Shown here piece by piece: positions 43,959-54,055 of a stretch of 64,000 bases of DNA. Every line of letters starts with the position of its first letter. Position 1 is the stretch's first letter. Source of the stretch: Akkermansiaceae bacterium (GTDB lineage: Bacteria; Verrucomicrobiota; Verrucomicrobiia; Verrucomicrobiales; Akkermansiaceae); NCBI GenBank assembly GCA_017798145.1, contig CP059069.1, positions 3,085,226 to 3,149,225 on the forward strand, given 5' to 3'. The notes under the pieces are model-generated. The model ran no database searches and was not told where the DNA came from. It worked only from the letters and a program-made list of their open reading frames with translations. The translations under genes were made by a program, and so were the position numbers.

Positions 43959-44029
43959 CTGCGGGCAACCTTAGATTTCAAAATCCAAACTTCAAGGAAG
44001 AGTGGGTTCGCATTTCGATCCGGCGGGAT

Positions 44030-44049
44030 GTGGTCAAGGCTGTGACCAC
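44030..44049. promoter_or_regulatory. Perfect 7-bp inverted repeat, possible operator
   Basis: GTGGTCA at 44030-44036 and TGACCAC at 44043-44049 are separated by six bases. They lie 120 bases before the secreted protein at 44170 and about 70 bases upstream of the truncated hemL start. The layout suits a dimeric regulator or a small hairpin. Nothing links it to a known regulator. Confidence 0.35.
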
Positions 44050-44169
44050 GTGCCCCGGCCGCCCTGATGCCCCCAGCCGTCCCGGCCGGTGCATCACGGG
44101 GCCGGCGCTCGGAAAGCGGGAATTCGTTAGGTTGACTGCCGAGCAGGGCCGGTTACAATGGCTGCTTAC

Positions 44170-45042
44170 ATGACACGCATTTTGATATTCGCCGCCCTGC
44201 TGCTCTGCCCTACCATGGAAGTCTGGGGGCAGCTCGCGACAGCGCTGAACCTCAACAAGAAAACCTACGTGGCCGGGGAGCCGGTGATCGCGGAAATCAT
44301 CATCACCAACCACAGCGGGCGCGAGCTCACGCTCGCATCCACCCGCCAGCTGCCATGGCTGGCTTTCGTGGTGACGAAGTCGAACGGAAACACGGTGACC
44401 ACCCGCAAGCTCAACGCATTCGGGGCCATGAAGATCAAGGTCGGCGAGTCCCTCGCGAAGCGTGTGGATCTCACGGAATACTTCCTCCTCAACAGCCAGG
44501 GGAACTTCGCGGTCTCCGCGGTTGTCAGGGATCCGAGCGGCGGCATCCAGGGCACTTCGACGAACAGGGTGCTCTTCAACCTCACCCCGGGACGTACCTA
44601 CTGGTCCCAGAAAGTCGGCGTGAAAAGCGATCTCGGCGGAGGCACACGCGAGATCAAGCTGCTCACCTTTTCCAACGGGCAGACAACCCAGCTCTATGCC
44701 CAGGTGATGGATGGGCGCACGGGCCTGCCGATCAGCACCTTCCCCCTTGGCGATGCGCTCATGCTGCGCAAACCCATGGTCACCGTGGACGGGGCGCAGC
44801 GCATGCATGTCATGTTCCTCGCCACCCCCTCGGCATGGCTTCACTGCCAGGTCAGCGCCGACGGGAAACTGGTGGCAAGGGACATCCACCAGCGGGCATC
44901 CCAGGGGGATCCCGTTCTCATGGCCTATGGTGATGGCTCCGTGAAGGTGGTCAACAGCGTCCCCTACGATGCCAAGGCCGCCGAAGAGGAGCGCGCCAAG
45001 ATCCGGAAGGCAACCGACCGACCGGACATCTCCTTCGAGTGA
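44170..45042 (+). CDS. Secreted hypothetical protein
   Basis: The protein has 290 residues from the ATG at 44170; an in-frame ATG four codons earlier is possible. It has a signal peptide (MTRILIFAALLLCPTMEVWGQ). The first domain resembles an Ig-like or BsuPI-like beta sandwich (LNLNKKTYVAGEPVIAEIIITNHSGRELTL). No known family is recognised for the remainder (FSNGQTTQLYAQVMDGRTGLPISTFPLGDAL). The tail is charged (AAEEERAKIRKATDRPDISFE). It precedes the cell-wall amidase gene by 88 bases and may be co-regulated. Confidence 0.65.
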   Translation: MTRILIFAALLLCPTMEVWGQLATALNLNKKTYVAGEPVIAEIIITNHSGRELTLASTRQLPWLAFVVTKSNGNTVTTRKLNAFGAMKIKVGESLAKRVDLTEYFLLNSQGNFAVSAVVRDPSGGIQGTSTNRVLFNLTPGRTYWSQKVGVKSDLGGGTREIKLLTFSNGQTTQLYAQVMDGRTGLPISTFPLGDALMLRKPMVTVDGAQRMHVMFLATPSAWLHCQVSADGKLVARDIHQRASQGDPVLMAYGDGSVKVVNSVPYDAKAAEEERAKIRKATDRPDISFE

Positions 45043-45130
45043 GTCGGCGCAGTCGATTTTTTGTTTTCGGCTTTACAGAATTCAAAAAATTTGTCAATAA
45101 ATCTTAATAATCTTTGAAATCAAACAAATC
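45043..45130 (+). promoter_or_regulatory. AT-rich leader before the amidase gene
   Basis: This 88-base stretch is strikingly AT-rich (TTTTTTGTTTTCGG, AATTCAAAAAATTTGTCAAT, AAATCTTAATAATC) in a 62% G+C setting. It is the likely promoter of the amidase. I cannot place -35 and -10 boxes with confidence. Confidence 0.4.
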
Positions 45131-45727
45131 ATGAAGGCTCTCCTGAACGCAATTCTCCTGGGGCTGCTCTTTTCCACGGGCGCCAGTGCATACAATTTCC
45201 GCACCGTGATCATAGATCCCGGGCACGGGGGGCACGACAAGGGGGGGCAATGGGGGCGGGTGTATGAGAAGCACCTGGCGCTCGACACCTCGATCCGGCT
45301 GGAGTCCCATCTGAAGAAAATGGGCTACAACACGGTGCTGACTCGCCGCAGCGACTACTTCGTTTCCCTGCCGGGGCGCATGACCTTCGCCAACAAATAC
45401 AGGAACGCGATATTCATCAGCATCCACTACAACTACACCTGGAAGCAGCATGTCAGCGGCATCGAGACCTTCTACCACACCCAGGAAAGCTACAAGCTTG
45501 CGAAGGATGTGCACCGCGGCGTGATGAGCCGGGTGAAAGTGACGGATCGCGGAGTGAAATACGCGCGCTACTATGTGATCCGGCACTGCAAGCTGCCTTC
45601 CATCCTTGTTGAGGGCGGATTCGTGAGCAACTCGAACGAGCGCAGCCGCATGAAAACCGCATGGTTCCGCGATGCCATCGCCAGGGGCATCGCCGACGGC
45701 GTGCAGAGCTTCCGCAGGGGCGGTTGA
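45131..45727 (+). CDS. N-acetylmuramoyl-L-alanine amidase (Amidase_3)
   Basis: The protein has 198 residues. After a signal peptide (MKALLNAILLGLLFSTGASA) comes the Amidase_3 fold. VIIDPGHGGHDKGG supplies the first zinc His; the Glu ligand is in YEKHLALDTSIRLE; IFISIHYNY gives the second His; and SILVEGGFVSN holds the catalytic Glu. It cleaves the bond between MurNAc and the stem peptide in the periplasm. No SH3 or LysM wall-binding module is present. Confidence 0.93.
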   Translation: MKALLNAILLGLLFSTGASAYNFRTVIIDPGHGGHDKGGQWGRVYEKHLALDTSIRLESHLKKMGYNTVLTRRSDYFVSLPGRMTFANKYRNAIFISIHYNYTWKQHVSGIETFYHTQESYKLAKDVHRGVMSRVKVTDRGVKYARYYVIRHCKLPSILVEGGFVSNSNERSRMKTAWFRDAIARGIADGVQSFRRGG

Positions 45728-45868
45728 GCTGCCTGCCCTGCGTGAGGGGTTGCGGGACGGGAAATTGCACGTCGCGCCCACGATTCGGACACTGTCCGCA
45801 GGCAGAACAGGGCTGTGCATCGCCACTGCAGGCGTGATTTCGAAATCATGGTCCCTTTGCCAAGGCGC

Positions 45869-45905
45869 AAAAAAACCGCCACCCTGTTTTCCAAGGCGAC
45901 GGTTG
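45869..45905 (-). terminator. Rho-independent terminator of the PII gene
   Basis: Read on the minus strand, AACCGTCGCC pairs with GGCGGTT (two-base bulge) across a loop, followed by a run of seven T. It lies about 25-60 bases after the PII stop. Confidence 0.65.
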
Positions 45906-45928
45906 TTTTGAACTTGTGGTCGGAAGGA

Positions 45929-46932
<1,004 letters not shown>

Positions 46933-46957
46933 TCGGCAACGCCGCTCCGAACATAGT

Positions 46958-46990
46958 CCGGCAGGCCATCCGCCTTGCCGGGCTTTTTTT
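46958..46990 (+). terminator. Rho-independent terminator after azurin
   Basis: CCGGCAGGC pairs with GCC(T)TGCCGG across a CATCC loop, with one bulged T, followed by GC and seven T. It begins 26 bases after the azurin stop. Confidence 0.8.
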
Positions 46991-47005
46991 GCGTTCTGCC
47001 TGCGC

Positions 47006-47527
47006 TCAGCGGGCCATGATCACGACCGCGTGCTCATCGTAGCGCGCACGGGTGGAGGTCTGGCTGTGGATGTAGTCGAGGATGGCTTTCACGGGGACAT
47101 TCTTCAACTGCATGGAAATGCGGGAGTCGGCGAGCCTGCCCTTTGGATCCTCGATCACGAAGTTCGGAGCGATCTTGCCATCCGTGGCTTTTTCCATGGC
47201 CAGGGAAAGCGCCTGGATGGCCTCCTGCACCGTGGCATCCTCAAGCTGATAGACCGGGATCATCACCCCGCCTATCTTGGTTTCCGTGGCCGCGGATCGG
47301 ATCGAGCCGGCCTTGATCCTGACCTGCCCGGCGCGGTAGCGGGCATTTGCGTGTCCCGGCATGAGGCCGAGGGCTGTGTGGTAGGCGGCGCTTGCGGTGG
47401 ACGGATCGCCCGCCTTTTCCGCAGCGAGGCCTTTTTGGTAGTAGGCCTCCGCCTGCTCGGCGGCTGTTTGGGCGAAGGCCCCTGATGCGGTGAACGCGAC
47501 GGCGGTGAGGACAACGAGGGTTTTCAT
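47006..47527 (-). CDS. Exported TPR protein with secretin/TonB short N-terminal-like domain
   Basis: The protein has 173 residues from the ATG with complement at 47525-47527 (MKTLVVLTAVAFTASGAFAQ, signal peptide). One TPR-like helix pair (AEAYYQKGLAAEKAGDPSTASAAYHTALGLMPGHANARY) is followed by an STN-like fold (PVYQLEDATVQEAIQALSLAMEK, ...ISMQLKNVPVKAILDYIHSQTSTRARYDEHAVVIM). STN domains occur in secretins and signalling receptors. On its own this could be a pilotin or assembly partner. It lies 89 bases after the sugar decarboxylase gene. Confidence 0.75.
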   Translation of the reverse strand: MKTLVVLTAVAFTASGAFAQTAAEQAEAYYQKGLAAEKAGDPSTASAAYHTALGLMPGHANARYRAGQVRIKAGSIRSAATETKIGGVMIPVYQLEDATVQEAIQALSLAMEKATDGKIAPNFVIEDPKGRLADSRISMQLKNVPVKAILDYIHSQTSTRARYDEHAVVIMAR

Positions 47528-47616
47528 GGTGTCCCAAACTAAGCCGGATTTTCCCGTTTGGCGAGGATGGAGTTTGCCTTGAGATTGCCAGGGCTGCATC
47601 AGGTTGTCGTTGTGGA

Positions 47617-48549
<933 letters not shown>

Positions 48550-48634
48550 ACCAGCTATCTAAACGCGAAACCCGGGACGTGAAACCCTAATTTGGGAGCT
48601 TCGCTGCGCTTGACCGTGGGGAGGGGGTGGCGGC

Positions 48635-49612
48635 ATGGTTTCTGGAATGAGGATTTTGACGGGTTTGCAGCCGAGCGGGAAACTGCACGTGGGCAATTAT
48701 TTCGGTGCGATGAAGCCGGCGGTGGAGCTGCAGGGGCAGGGCGAGTGCTTTTATTTCATCGCGGACTACCATGCGATGACTTCGGGACGCGATGGGGCGG
48801 CGCTGCGGGAAAATGTGAGGGAGCTGGCGATTGACTTCCTGGCGTGCGGCCTGGATCCGGAGAAGTCGGTTTTCTTCCGCCAGAGCGCCGTGCCTGAGGT
48901 GAACGAGCTGGCTTGGATCCTCTCCACGGTCTGCCCGATGCCGCTTTTGAACAAGTGCCACTCTTACAAGGACAAGGTCGCGCAGGGGATTTCCCCGAAC
49001 CATGCGCTGTTCGCCTACCCGGTGCTGATGGCGGCTGACATCCTGCTCTATGACTCGAACAAGGTGCCGGTCGGAAAGGATCAGAAGCAGCATCTCGAAG
49101 TGACGCGCAGCCTGGCGACGAAGCTGAACGAAACCTACGGCGAGGGCACGGCGGTGATGCCGGATGCGATCATCAAGGAGGAAACCGAGCTGGTGATCGG
49201 CACGGACGGGCGGAAGATGAGCAAGAGCTACAACAATACGCTTCCCATCTTAGGGGACGAAAAGCCGCTGAAGAAGCTGGTGATGAAAATCGTGACGGAT
49301 TCGACCCCGGTGGAGGATCCGAAGCCGACCGAGAACTCGACGGTGATCGCCCTCTACAAGCTTTTCGCAAGCGAGCCCGAGCTGGCGAAGATGATCGCGG
49401 ACCATGAGAGCGGCGGCTTCGGCTATGGTGATTTCAAGAAGCGTCTGGCGGATGCGTATTGGGATTACTTTGAAGACATGAGGAAACGCCGGGACGAGAT
49501 CCTTGCGGAGCCGGGGTATGTGGATGAGGTGTTGAAAAAAGGTGCGGAGCGTGCCCGCGAGGAGTCGGCAAAGGTGCTGGGCCGGATCAAGAAGGCCGTG
49601 GGATTGGCGTGA
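48635..49612 (+). CDS. trpS: Tryptophanyl-tRNA synthetase
   Basis: The protein has 325 residues of a class I synthetase. The HIGH-like motif reads PSGKLHVGNYFGAM, and KMSKS is intact (GRKMSKSYNN). The ATG at 48635 has a good GGAGGGGG site before it; an ATG at 48647 (MRILTGLQPSG) is the alternative. It charges tRNA-Trp in the cytoplasm. It stands alone, divergent from the decarboxylase gene. Confidence 0.97.
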   Translation: MVSGMRILTGLQPSGKLHVGNYFGAMKPAVELQGQGECFYFIADYHAMTSGRDGAALRENVRELAIDFLACGLDPEKSVFFRQSAVPEVNELAWILSTVCPMPLLNKCHSYKDKVAQGISPNHALFAYPVLMAADILLYDSNKVPVGKDQKQHLEVTRSLATKLNETYGEGTAVMPDAIIKEETELVIGTDGRKMSKSYNNTLPILGDEKPLKKLVMKIVTDSTPVEDPKPTENSTVIALYKLFASEPELAKMIADHESGGFGYGDFKKRLADAYWDYFEDMRKRRDEILAEPGYVDEVLKKGAERAREESAKVLGRIKKAVGLA

Positions 49613-49714
49613 TTTGATTCAGGACTGCGCCGAATTTCTGCTTAACTGCGCGTTTCCTCTCAACTCATGGATTTCTCATAATCCGCCAAGCAATGTGGGA
49701 GCCTGATAAAAGGC

Positions 49715-50887
49715 ATGAAACCCACACGTCCGCTGATACTCGCTCCCCTGCTCTGCCCGCACGCCCGTGCGGAGATCGAGAACCTACCGATGCGCTGGGA
49801 TTACAGCTATCAGCTGTATGATGAGGATGACGACCGGATCCGGGTGGAATCCCATTATTTGCGCGGCCAGGTCGATTTCAACGACGAGACCTCATTCCGT
49901 TTCCAATATCTAAACGATGCGATCAGCGGCGCATCGCCGACGGGAGCGTTGCCGGGCAGTTTGCAGCCGTTCCTTTCAAAGCTTGATGATGTGCGGACGG
50001 GGTTGCTTGGGGCGATTTCCCGGCAGTTCGGCGACCACCGGGTGGAGGTGGAGTTTTCGCGCAGCGAGGAGGACGACTACGTATCGAGAGGCATAGCGGT
50101 CAGCGATGTGCTGGAGCTGAACCAGAAGAACACAACCTTGACCTACGGGCTCAACTTTCTCGATGACGATGTCGCGGTGCGCGGTTCCGCGGACAGGAAA
50201 AAATACACTTACGATTTGTTCACCGGGGTCAGCCAGATCATCGACAAGAACACGGTTGTTTCCTGCAACCTGACGCTGGGCTTCAGCGACGGGTTCCTGA
50301 GCGATCCGTACAAGATCGTCCAGCGTACGGAAACGCTCACTTTCCCCGACGGGCTCGGTGGTTTCATCAGCATCCCTGTGGACAACATCTACCGCGAAAA
50401 CAGGCCGGGGAGCCGTTTCCGGCAGGTATTGCAGTTCGAGGGGAAACACTATTTCGAAGCGGCGGACGGGGCGCTCGACGGGATCCTCAGGTTCTCGAAC
50501 GACGACTTCGGGGTGTTTTCCCAGACCCTGCAGCTGGAGTGGCGGCAACAGGTCGGAGAGAGTCTCCAGCTGATCCCCTTCTTCCGGTATTACCACCAGT
50601 CGGCGGCGGATTTTTTCGTCCGTTCCCTGGATGGCCTGCCGATCGGAACCCCTGCCGCCAATCCGAATGGAAGCGGCCCGAACTACTCGGCGGACTACCG
50701 GCTGTCTTCTTTCGATGCGGTTAGCGCGGGGCTCAAGGTGAGATACAGGTTCAACGACATGTTTTCGGCCAACGCGACCTACGAGCGATATGTGATGAGC
50801 GGAAGTGGCGGCGGCGCAAACGTCTCACCGGGACAGGCCTATCCAAGCGCGGATATCTGGACGTTCGGGCTGAGCGCGGAGTTTTAG
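49715..50887 (+). CDS. DUF3570 outer-membrane barrel protein
   Basis: The protein has 390 residues with a short signal sequence (MKPTRPLILAPLLCPHARA). The sequence alternates polar and hydrophobic residues throughout (RWDYSYQLYDEDDDRIRVESHYLRGQVDF) and ends FGLSAEF with a terminal Phe, which indicates an outer-membrane beta barrel. DUF3570 genes travel with ApbE, a TlpA-like thioredoxin and a DUF4266 lipoprotein, and all three follow here in the same direction. Its function is unknown. Confidence 0.82.
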   Translation: MKPTRPLILAPLLCPHARAEIENLPMRWDYSYQLYDEDDDRIRVESHYLRGQVDFNDETSFRFQYLNDAISGASPTGALPGSLQPFLSKLDDVRTGLLGAISRQFGDHRVEVEFSRSEEDDYVSRGIAVSDVLELNQKNTTLTYGLNFLDDDVAVRGSADRKKYTYDLFTGVSQIIDKNTVVSCNLTLGFSDGFLSDPYKIVQRTETLTFPDGLGGFISIPVDNIYRENRPGSRFRQVLQFEGKHYFEAADGALDGILRFSNDDFGVFSQTLQLEWRQQVGESLQLIPFFRYYHQSAADFFVRSLDGLPIGTPAANPNGSGPNYSADYRLSSFDAVSAGLKVRYRFNDMFSANATYERYVMSGSGGGANVSPGQAYPSADIWTFGLSAEF

Positions 50888-50899
50888 GAAACGGAAAAC

Positions 50900-51862
50900 A
50901 TGGAAACGGCACTACCATTGCAGGCGAACGAAGCGGGAATCCGGCACCTGGGATTCCTGGCGATGGGAACTGCATGTTCGGTAAAGTTCCGGCTGGAAGA
51001 TGACCGGAAGGCGCTGGAATTCGGAGCGGATGTGCTGGGGTGGATCGCGGGGTTTGAGGCGAAGTTTTCGAGATACAGGGAGGATTCGGTGGTTTCGAAA
51101 ATCAATGCGGCGGCCGGGGAACGGTGGGTGGGGATCGATGACGAGACCTCGCACATGCTGGATCTTGCCTCGAGTCTGAACAGGCGGACGAAGGGGATCC
51201 TGGATCCGACCTTGCTGCCCGTGCAACTGGTTTGGGATTGGCGGAAAGCCAGGGAACGTTTGCCGGAAACCAGCGAGATTGAAAATGCACTGGCGCTGAC
51301 AGGCTGGGGGAAAGTGGAGCGGCGTGCGGGTGCTGTGTATTTGCCGGAGCGTGGGATGGGCTTGGATTTCGGAGGTTTCGGTAAGGAATACGCGGTGGAT
51401 TTTGTGGCGAGGATGGCGGCGGAGCGTGGGATCCAGGATGCATTGATCGATCTGGGACGGGATATTTTCGCGATGGGGGGAAACGGGAAACAACCGTTCT
51501 GGCACGTCGGTATCGAGGACGGGAAAAAACCGGGAAATTGTTGGGGCGGGCTGGCGGTGAGTGGACGGGCGGTTTCCGCATCAGGCGACTACGCGAGGTA
51601 TTTCACCCATGAGGGGAAACGCTACGGGCATATCCTCGATCCGCGGACGGGCTGGCCGGTGGACAACGGGATGCGGGCGGTGACGGTGGTCGCCGGATCA
51701 TGCCTGGAAGCCGGTGCATACAGCACGGCAGTCTATGTCCTGGGGGCTGAAGAGGGGGTGGAGTTGGCGGGGTTTGTGAGGGATGTGGAAGTCTGTGCGC
51801 AAACGGAAAGCGGTATCGGGGGCACAAGGAATTTCGGGAAATGGCTCATCAAAGCCGCATAA
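50900..51862 (+). CDS. apbE: FAD:protein FMN transferase (ApbE), DUF3570 locus
   Basis: The protein has 320 residues. It begins in the ApbE core ([15 protein letters not shown]) without a clear signal peptide. [32 protein letters not shown] and [42 protein letters not shown] carry the FAD- and Mg-binding elements. ApbE attaches FMN to a Thr of an acceptor protein. No acceptor motif (SGAT-like) was found in the neighbouring genes, so its target here is unknown. It starts 12 bases after the DUF3570 stop. Confidence 0.92.
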   Translation: METALPLQANEAGIRHLGFLAMGTACSVKFRLEDDRKALEFGADVLGWIAGFEAKFSRYREDSVVSKINAAAGERWVGIDDETSHMLDLASSLNRRTKGILDPTLLPVQLVWDWRKARERLPETSEIENALALTGWGKVERRAGAVYLPERGMGLDFGGFGKEYAVDFVARMAAERGIQDALIDLGRDIFAMGGNGKQPFWHVGIEDGKKPGNCWGGLAVSGRAVSASGDYARYFTHEGKRYGHILDPRTGWPVDNGMRAVTVVAGSCLEAGAYSTAVYVLGAEEGVELAGFVRDVEVCAQTESGIGGTRNFGKWLIKAA

Positions 51863-51876
51863 CAAAAAGTAAAACC

Positions 51877-52356
51877 ATGAAAACAAGAACATTGATCGCG
51901 TTGTTTGGGATCGGGCTGCTTGCGCAGAGCGCAATGGCTCTGGAGTCAGGACAGAAAATGCCTGCGTTGAAAGGCCTGCTGCCCGGGGCGTCGATCCCGG
52001 GGACATCGGGGAAAGTGGTGTTGGTGGATTTCTGGGCATCGTGGTGCGGGCCTTGCAAACAGTCCTTCCCCGCACTGAACCGGCTGAACGACAAGTATGC
52101 GGGCAAAGGCCTGGTGATTCTCGCGATAAGCGTGGATGAGAAGGAGGAGGACTACAAAAAATTCGCCTCGAAAATGGGCGCGAAGTTTCCCCTTTTCCAC
52201 GATGGGGCACACAAGGCGGCGGAGAAGTTCGCCCCGCCTTCCATGCCCACGAGCTACATCATCGACCGGAAAGGCGTCGTCCGGCACGTTCACACCGGGT
52301 TCAACGGGAAGAAAACCGAAGCGGAATACATGGCGGAAATCGAAGCCCTGCTGTGA
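51877..52356 (+). CDS. TlpA-like thioredoxin-fold protein
   Basis: The protein has 159 residues from the ATG at 51877 ([21 protein letters not shown], signal peptide). The thioredoxin fold has [24 protein letters not shown] with a standard WCGPC, then [21 protein letters not shown] with the cis-Pro. It probably reduces disulfides in the periplasm, perhaps the Cys pair of the DUF4266 protein encoded next. It starts 14 bases after apbE. Confidence 0.92.
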   Translation: MKTRTLIALFGIGLLAQSAMALESGQKMPALKGLLPGASIPGTSGKVVLVDFWASWCGPCKQSFPALNRLNDKYAGKGLVILAISVDEKEEDYKKFASKMGAKFPLFHDGAHKAAEKFAPPSMPTSYIIDRKGVVRHVHTGFNGKKTEAEYMAEIEALL

Positions 52357-52367
52357 AAGTCAAAACA

Positions 52368-52595
52368 ATGAAAAATCAAATTCTCATCATTTCTACTATA
52401 AGTGTAGTATTTTTGGCGTCCTGTACGCCGCAACTCGTGCGGGTGAAGCCGTACGAACGCGGGAACCTTGCCCGCGAGATCATGTCCGGCGATCTGGACC
52501 CGCTGCAGAGGGCGATGACGGAGCATGCCTATTTCTCAAGGGAGGCATCGTCCGGTGGCGGTGGTGTCGGTGGCGGAGGCTGCGGGTGTAACTAG
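52368..52595 (+). CDS. DUF4266 small lipoprotein with Gly-rich CGC tail
   Basis: The protein has 75 residues from the ATG at 52368; a GTG at 52353 overlapping the tlpA stop is possible. Lipobox FLASC gives a membrane-anchored protein of about 57 residues. The core VKPYERGNLAREIMSGDLDPLQRAMTEHAYFSREASSGG is the DUF4266 signature. The C-terminus is Gly-rich and ends GGGCGCN, a possible metal- or disulfide-forming pair. It always accompanies DUF3570 and ApbE as far as I know. The function is unknown. Confidence 0.88.
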   Translation: MKNQILIISTISVVFLASCTPQLVRVKPYERGNLAREIMSGDLDPLQRAMTEHAYFSREASSGGGGVGGGGCGCN

Positions 52596-52609
52596 AAAAA
52601 AATGGAATT

Positions 52610-54031
52610 ATGACGATCAGGAAACGATTGAAACTTTTGTGCTCCAGGGCCGGATCTTTGCTGCTCATGCTGCAGAAGTCCCCATTGGTGCAGTGGATAT
52701 TGCCCGAGGCGCAGCTTGCGGGTCGCGCCGGATTGGGCGAGCTCACGAAGTGGACAGCGGCCACTTTCGCAGGGCTCGGCGCTTATGACACGGTTGCGGG
52801 TGCATCCGTGGTGAAACAGGTGACGCCGACCCCCAATTCGGCGACAGTGACCACAGCGGTGGATTCCCCGCTCTCCTTCGTATTCCAGGTGACGGGAAAT
52901 GAAAGCCCGCCGGAGAGCTGGCAGATCGTCGGCGCTTTGCCTGGCGGGCTCACGCATGCGAATTCGGTGGGATCCAATTTCGACAGCATCTCCGGCATTC
53001 CGACGGCATCAGGTAGTTTCCCCATCACGATCAAGGCGTGGGAATTTGCCGGAAACACGGGGAATGTGATTTCCAACAGTTTCACAATTGTTGTAGGAAC
53101 GGCGATTATCACCGGCCACCCGCAGTCCACCACCGTGCCCAGCGGCAGTACGGCTAGCCTGACGGTCACCGGCTCCGGATCAGGGCTCACATACCAATGG
53201 TATTCCGGGGTTTCCCCGAACGTGTCCGCACCGATCAGCAATGCGACCTCGGCCACTTACAATACGCCGGCTTTGACAACGGAAAGCAGCTTCTGGGTCA
53301 GGGTTACGAGATCAGGTGTGATCGCGAATTCGAAAACCGCAGTCGTGGGAATACAGGCGACCGCGATGCCCCCTGTGATCGACACCCAGCCATCCGGTGT
53401 TTCGATCGATGCAGGCCAGACAGCAATGTTGAATGTCGTTGCAAGCGGAACTTCGCCGACCTACCAATGGTATCGCGGGTTGAAAGGTGACACCTCCAAT
53501 CCTGTTTCGCTGGCTACGAATGCGACATTTTCCACCCCGGTGCTATCCGCGACGACGAGTTACTGGGTGCGGGTGACGGATGGGGGCCTGTCCGTGGATT
53601 CCGGAACGGCGGAAGTCACCGTTTTGCCCGCGATTGAGAGCTGGGGGAAATCGGCCTTTACCATGGCGCAACTGATGGATCCCCTTGTCTCCGGCAACGG
53701 CGCCGATCCGGATGCGGACGGGCTCACCAATGAGCAGGAATTCATAGCGGGAACCCCGCCGACCGGAGGCAGGCCGGGCGTGCCGTTCGATATGGCGCGT
53801 GTTTCCGGGCAGATCCAGCTCAGCTTCGTTGCCACCGCCGCATCGGGTGCGGGATACTTCGGGAAGACCCGCCACTATGCGATCGAGGAGAAGGCCGACC
53901 TTGGCGCTTCGGCTTGGATTCCTGTGGCCGGGTTCGAGGATATCGCTGGAGCCGGACAGACCGTGACACACAGCGTTTCCCCCGGCGCGACACCGGACTT
54001 TTTCCGCGTGAAAGTGTGGCTTACCCCGTAG
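52610..54031 (+). CDS. Ig-like repeat surface protein of the DUF3570/ApbE locus
   Basis: The protein has 473 residues. The N-terminus is unusual for an exported protein: a basic start, then LCSRAGSLLLMLQKSPLVQWILPEAQ. Then come a putative Ig domain (SPLSFVFQVTGNESPPESWQIVGALPGGL...ISGIPTASGSFPITIKAW) and two Ig-like repeats with the YQWY core (about 165-250 and 255-345). A calcium-loop-like PDADGLTNEQEFIAGT and a C-terminal beta domain (HYAIEEKADLGASAWIPVAGF) end the protein. It lies 14 bases after the DUF4266 gene and so belongs to that unit. Confidence 0.8.
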   Translation: MTIRKRLKLLCSRAGSLLLMLQKSPLVQWILPEAQLAGRAGLGELTKWTAATFAGLGAYDTVAGASVVKQVTPTPNSATVTTAVDSPLSFVFQVTGNESPPESWQIVGALPGGLTHANSVGSNFDSISGIPTASGSFPITIKAWEFAGNTGNVISNSFTIVVGTAIITGHPQSTTVPSGSTASLTVTGSGSGLTYQWYSGVSPNVSAPISNATSATYNTPALTTESSFWVRVTRSGVIANSKTAVVGIQATAMPPVIDTQPSGVSIDAGQTAMLNVVASGTSPTYQWYRGLKGDTSNPVSLATNATFSTPVLSATTSYWVRVTDGGLSVDSGTAEVTVLPAIESWGKSAFTMAQLMDPLVSGNGADPDADGLTNEQEFIAGTPPTGGRPGVPFDMARVSGQIQLSFVATAASGAGYFGKTRHYAIEEKADLGASAWIPVAGFEDIAGAGQTVTHSVSPGATPDFFRVKVWLTP

Positions 54032-54055
54032 CGGAAGGCATCGTGGATATGCCGC

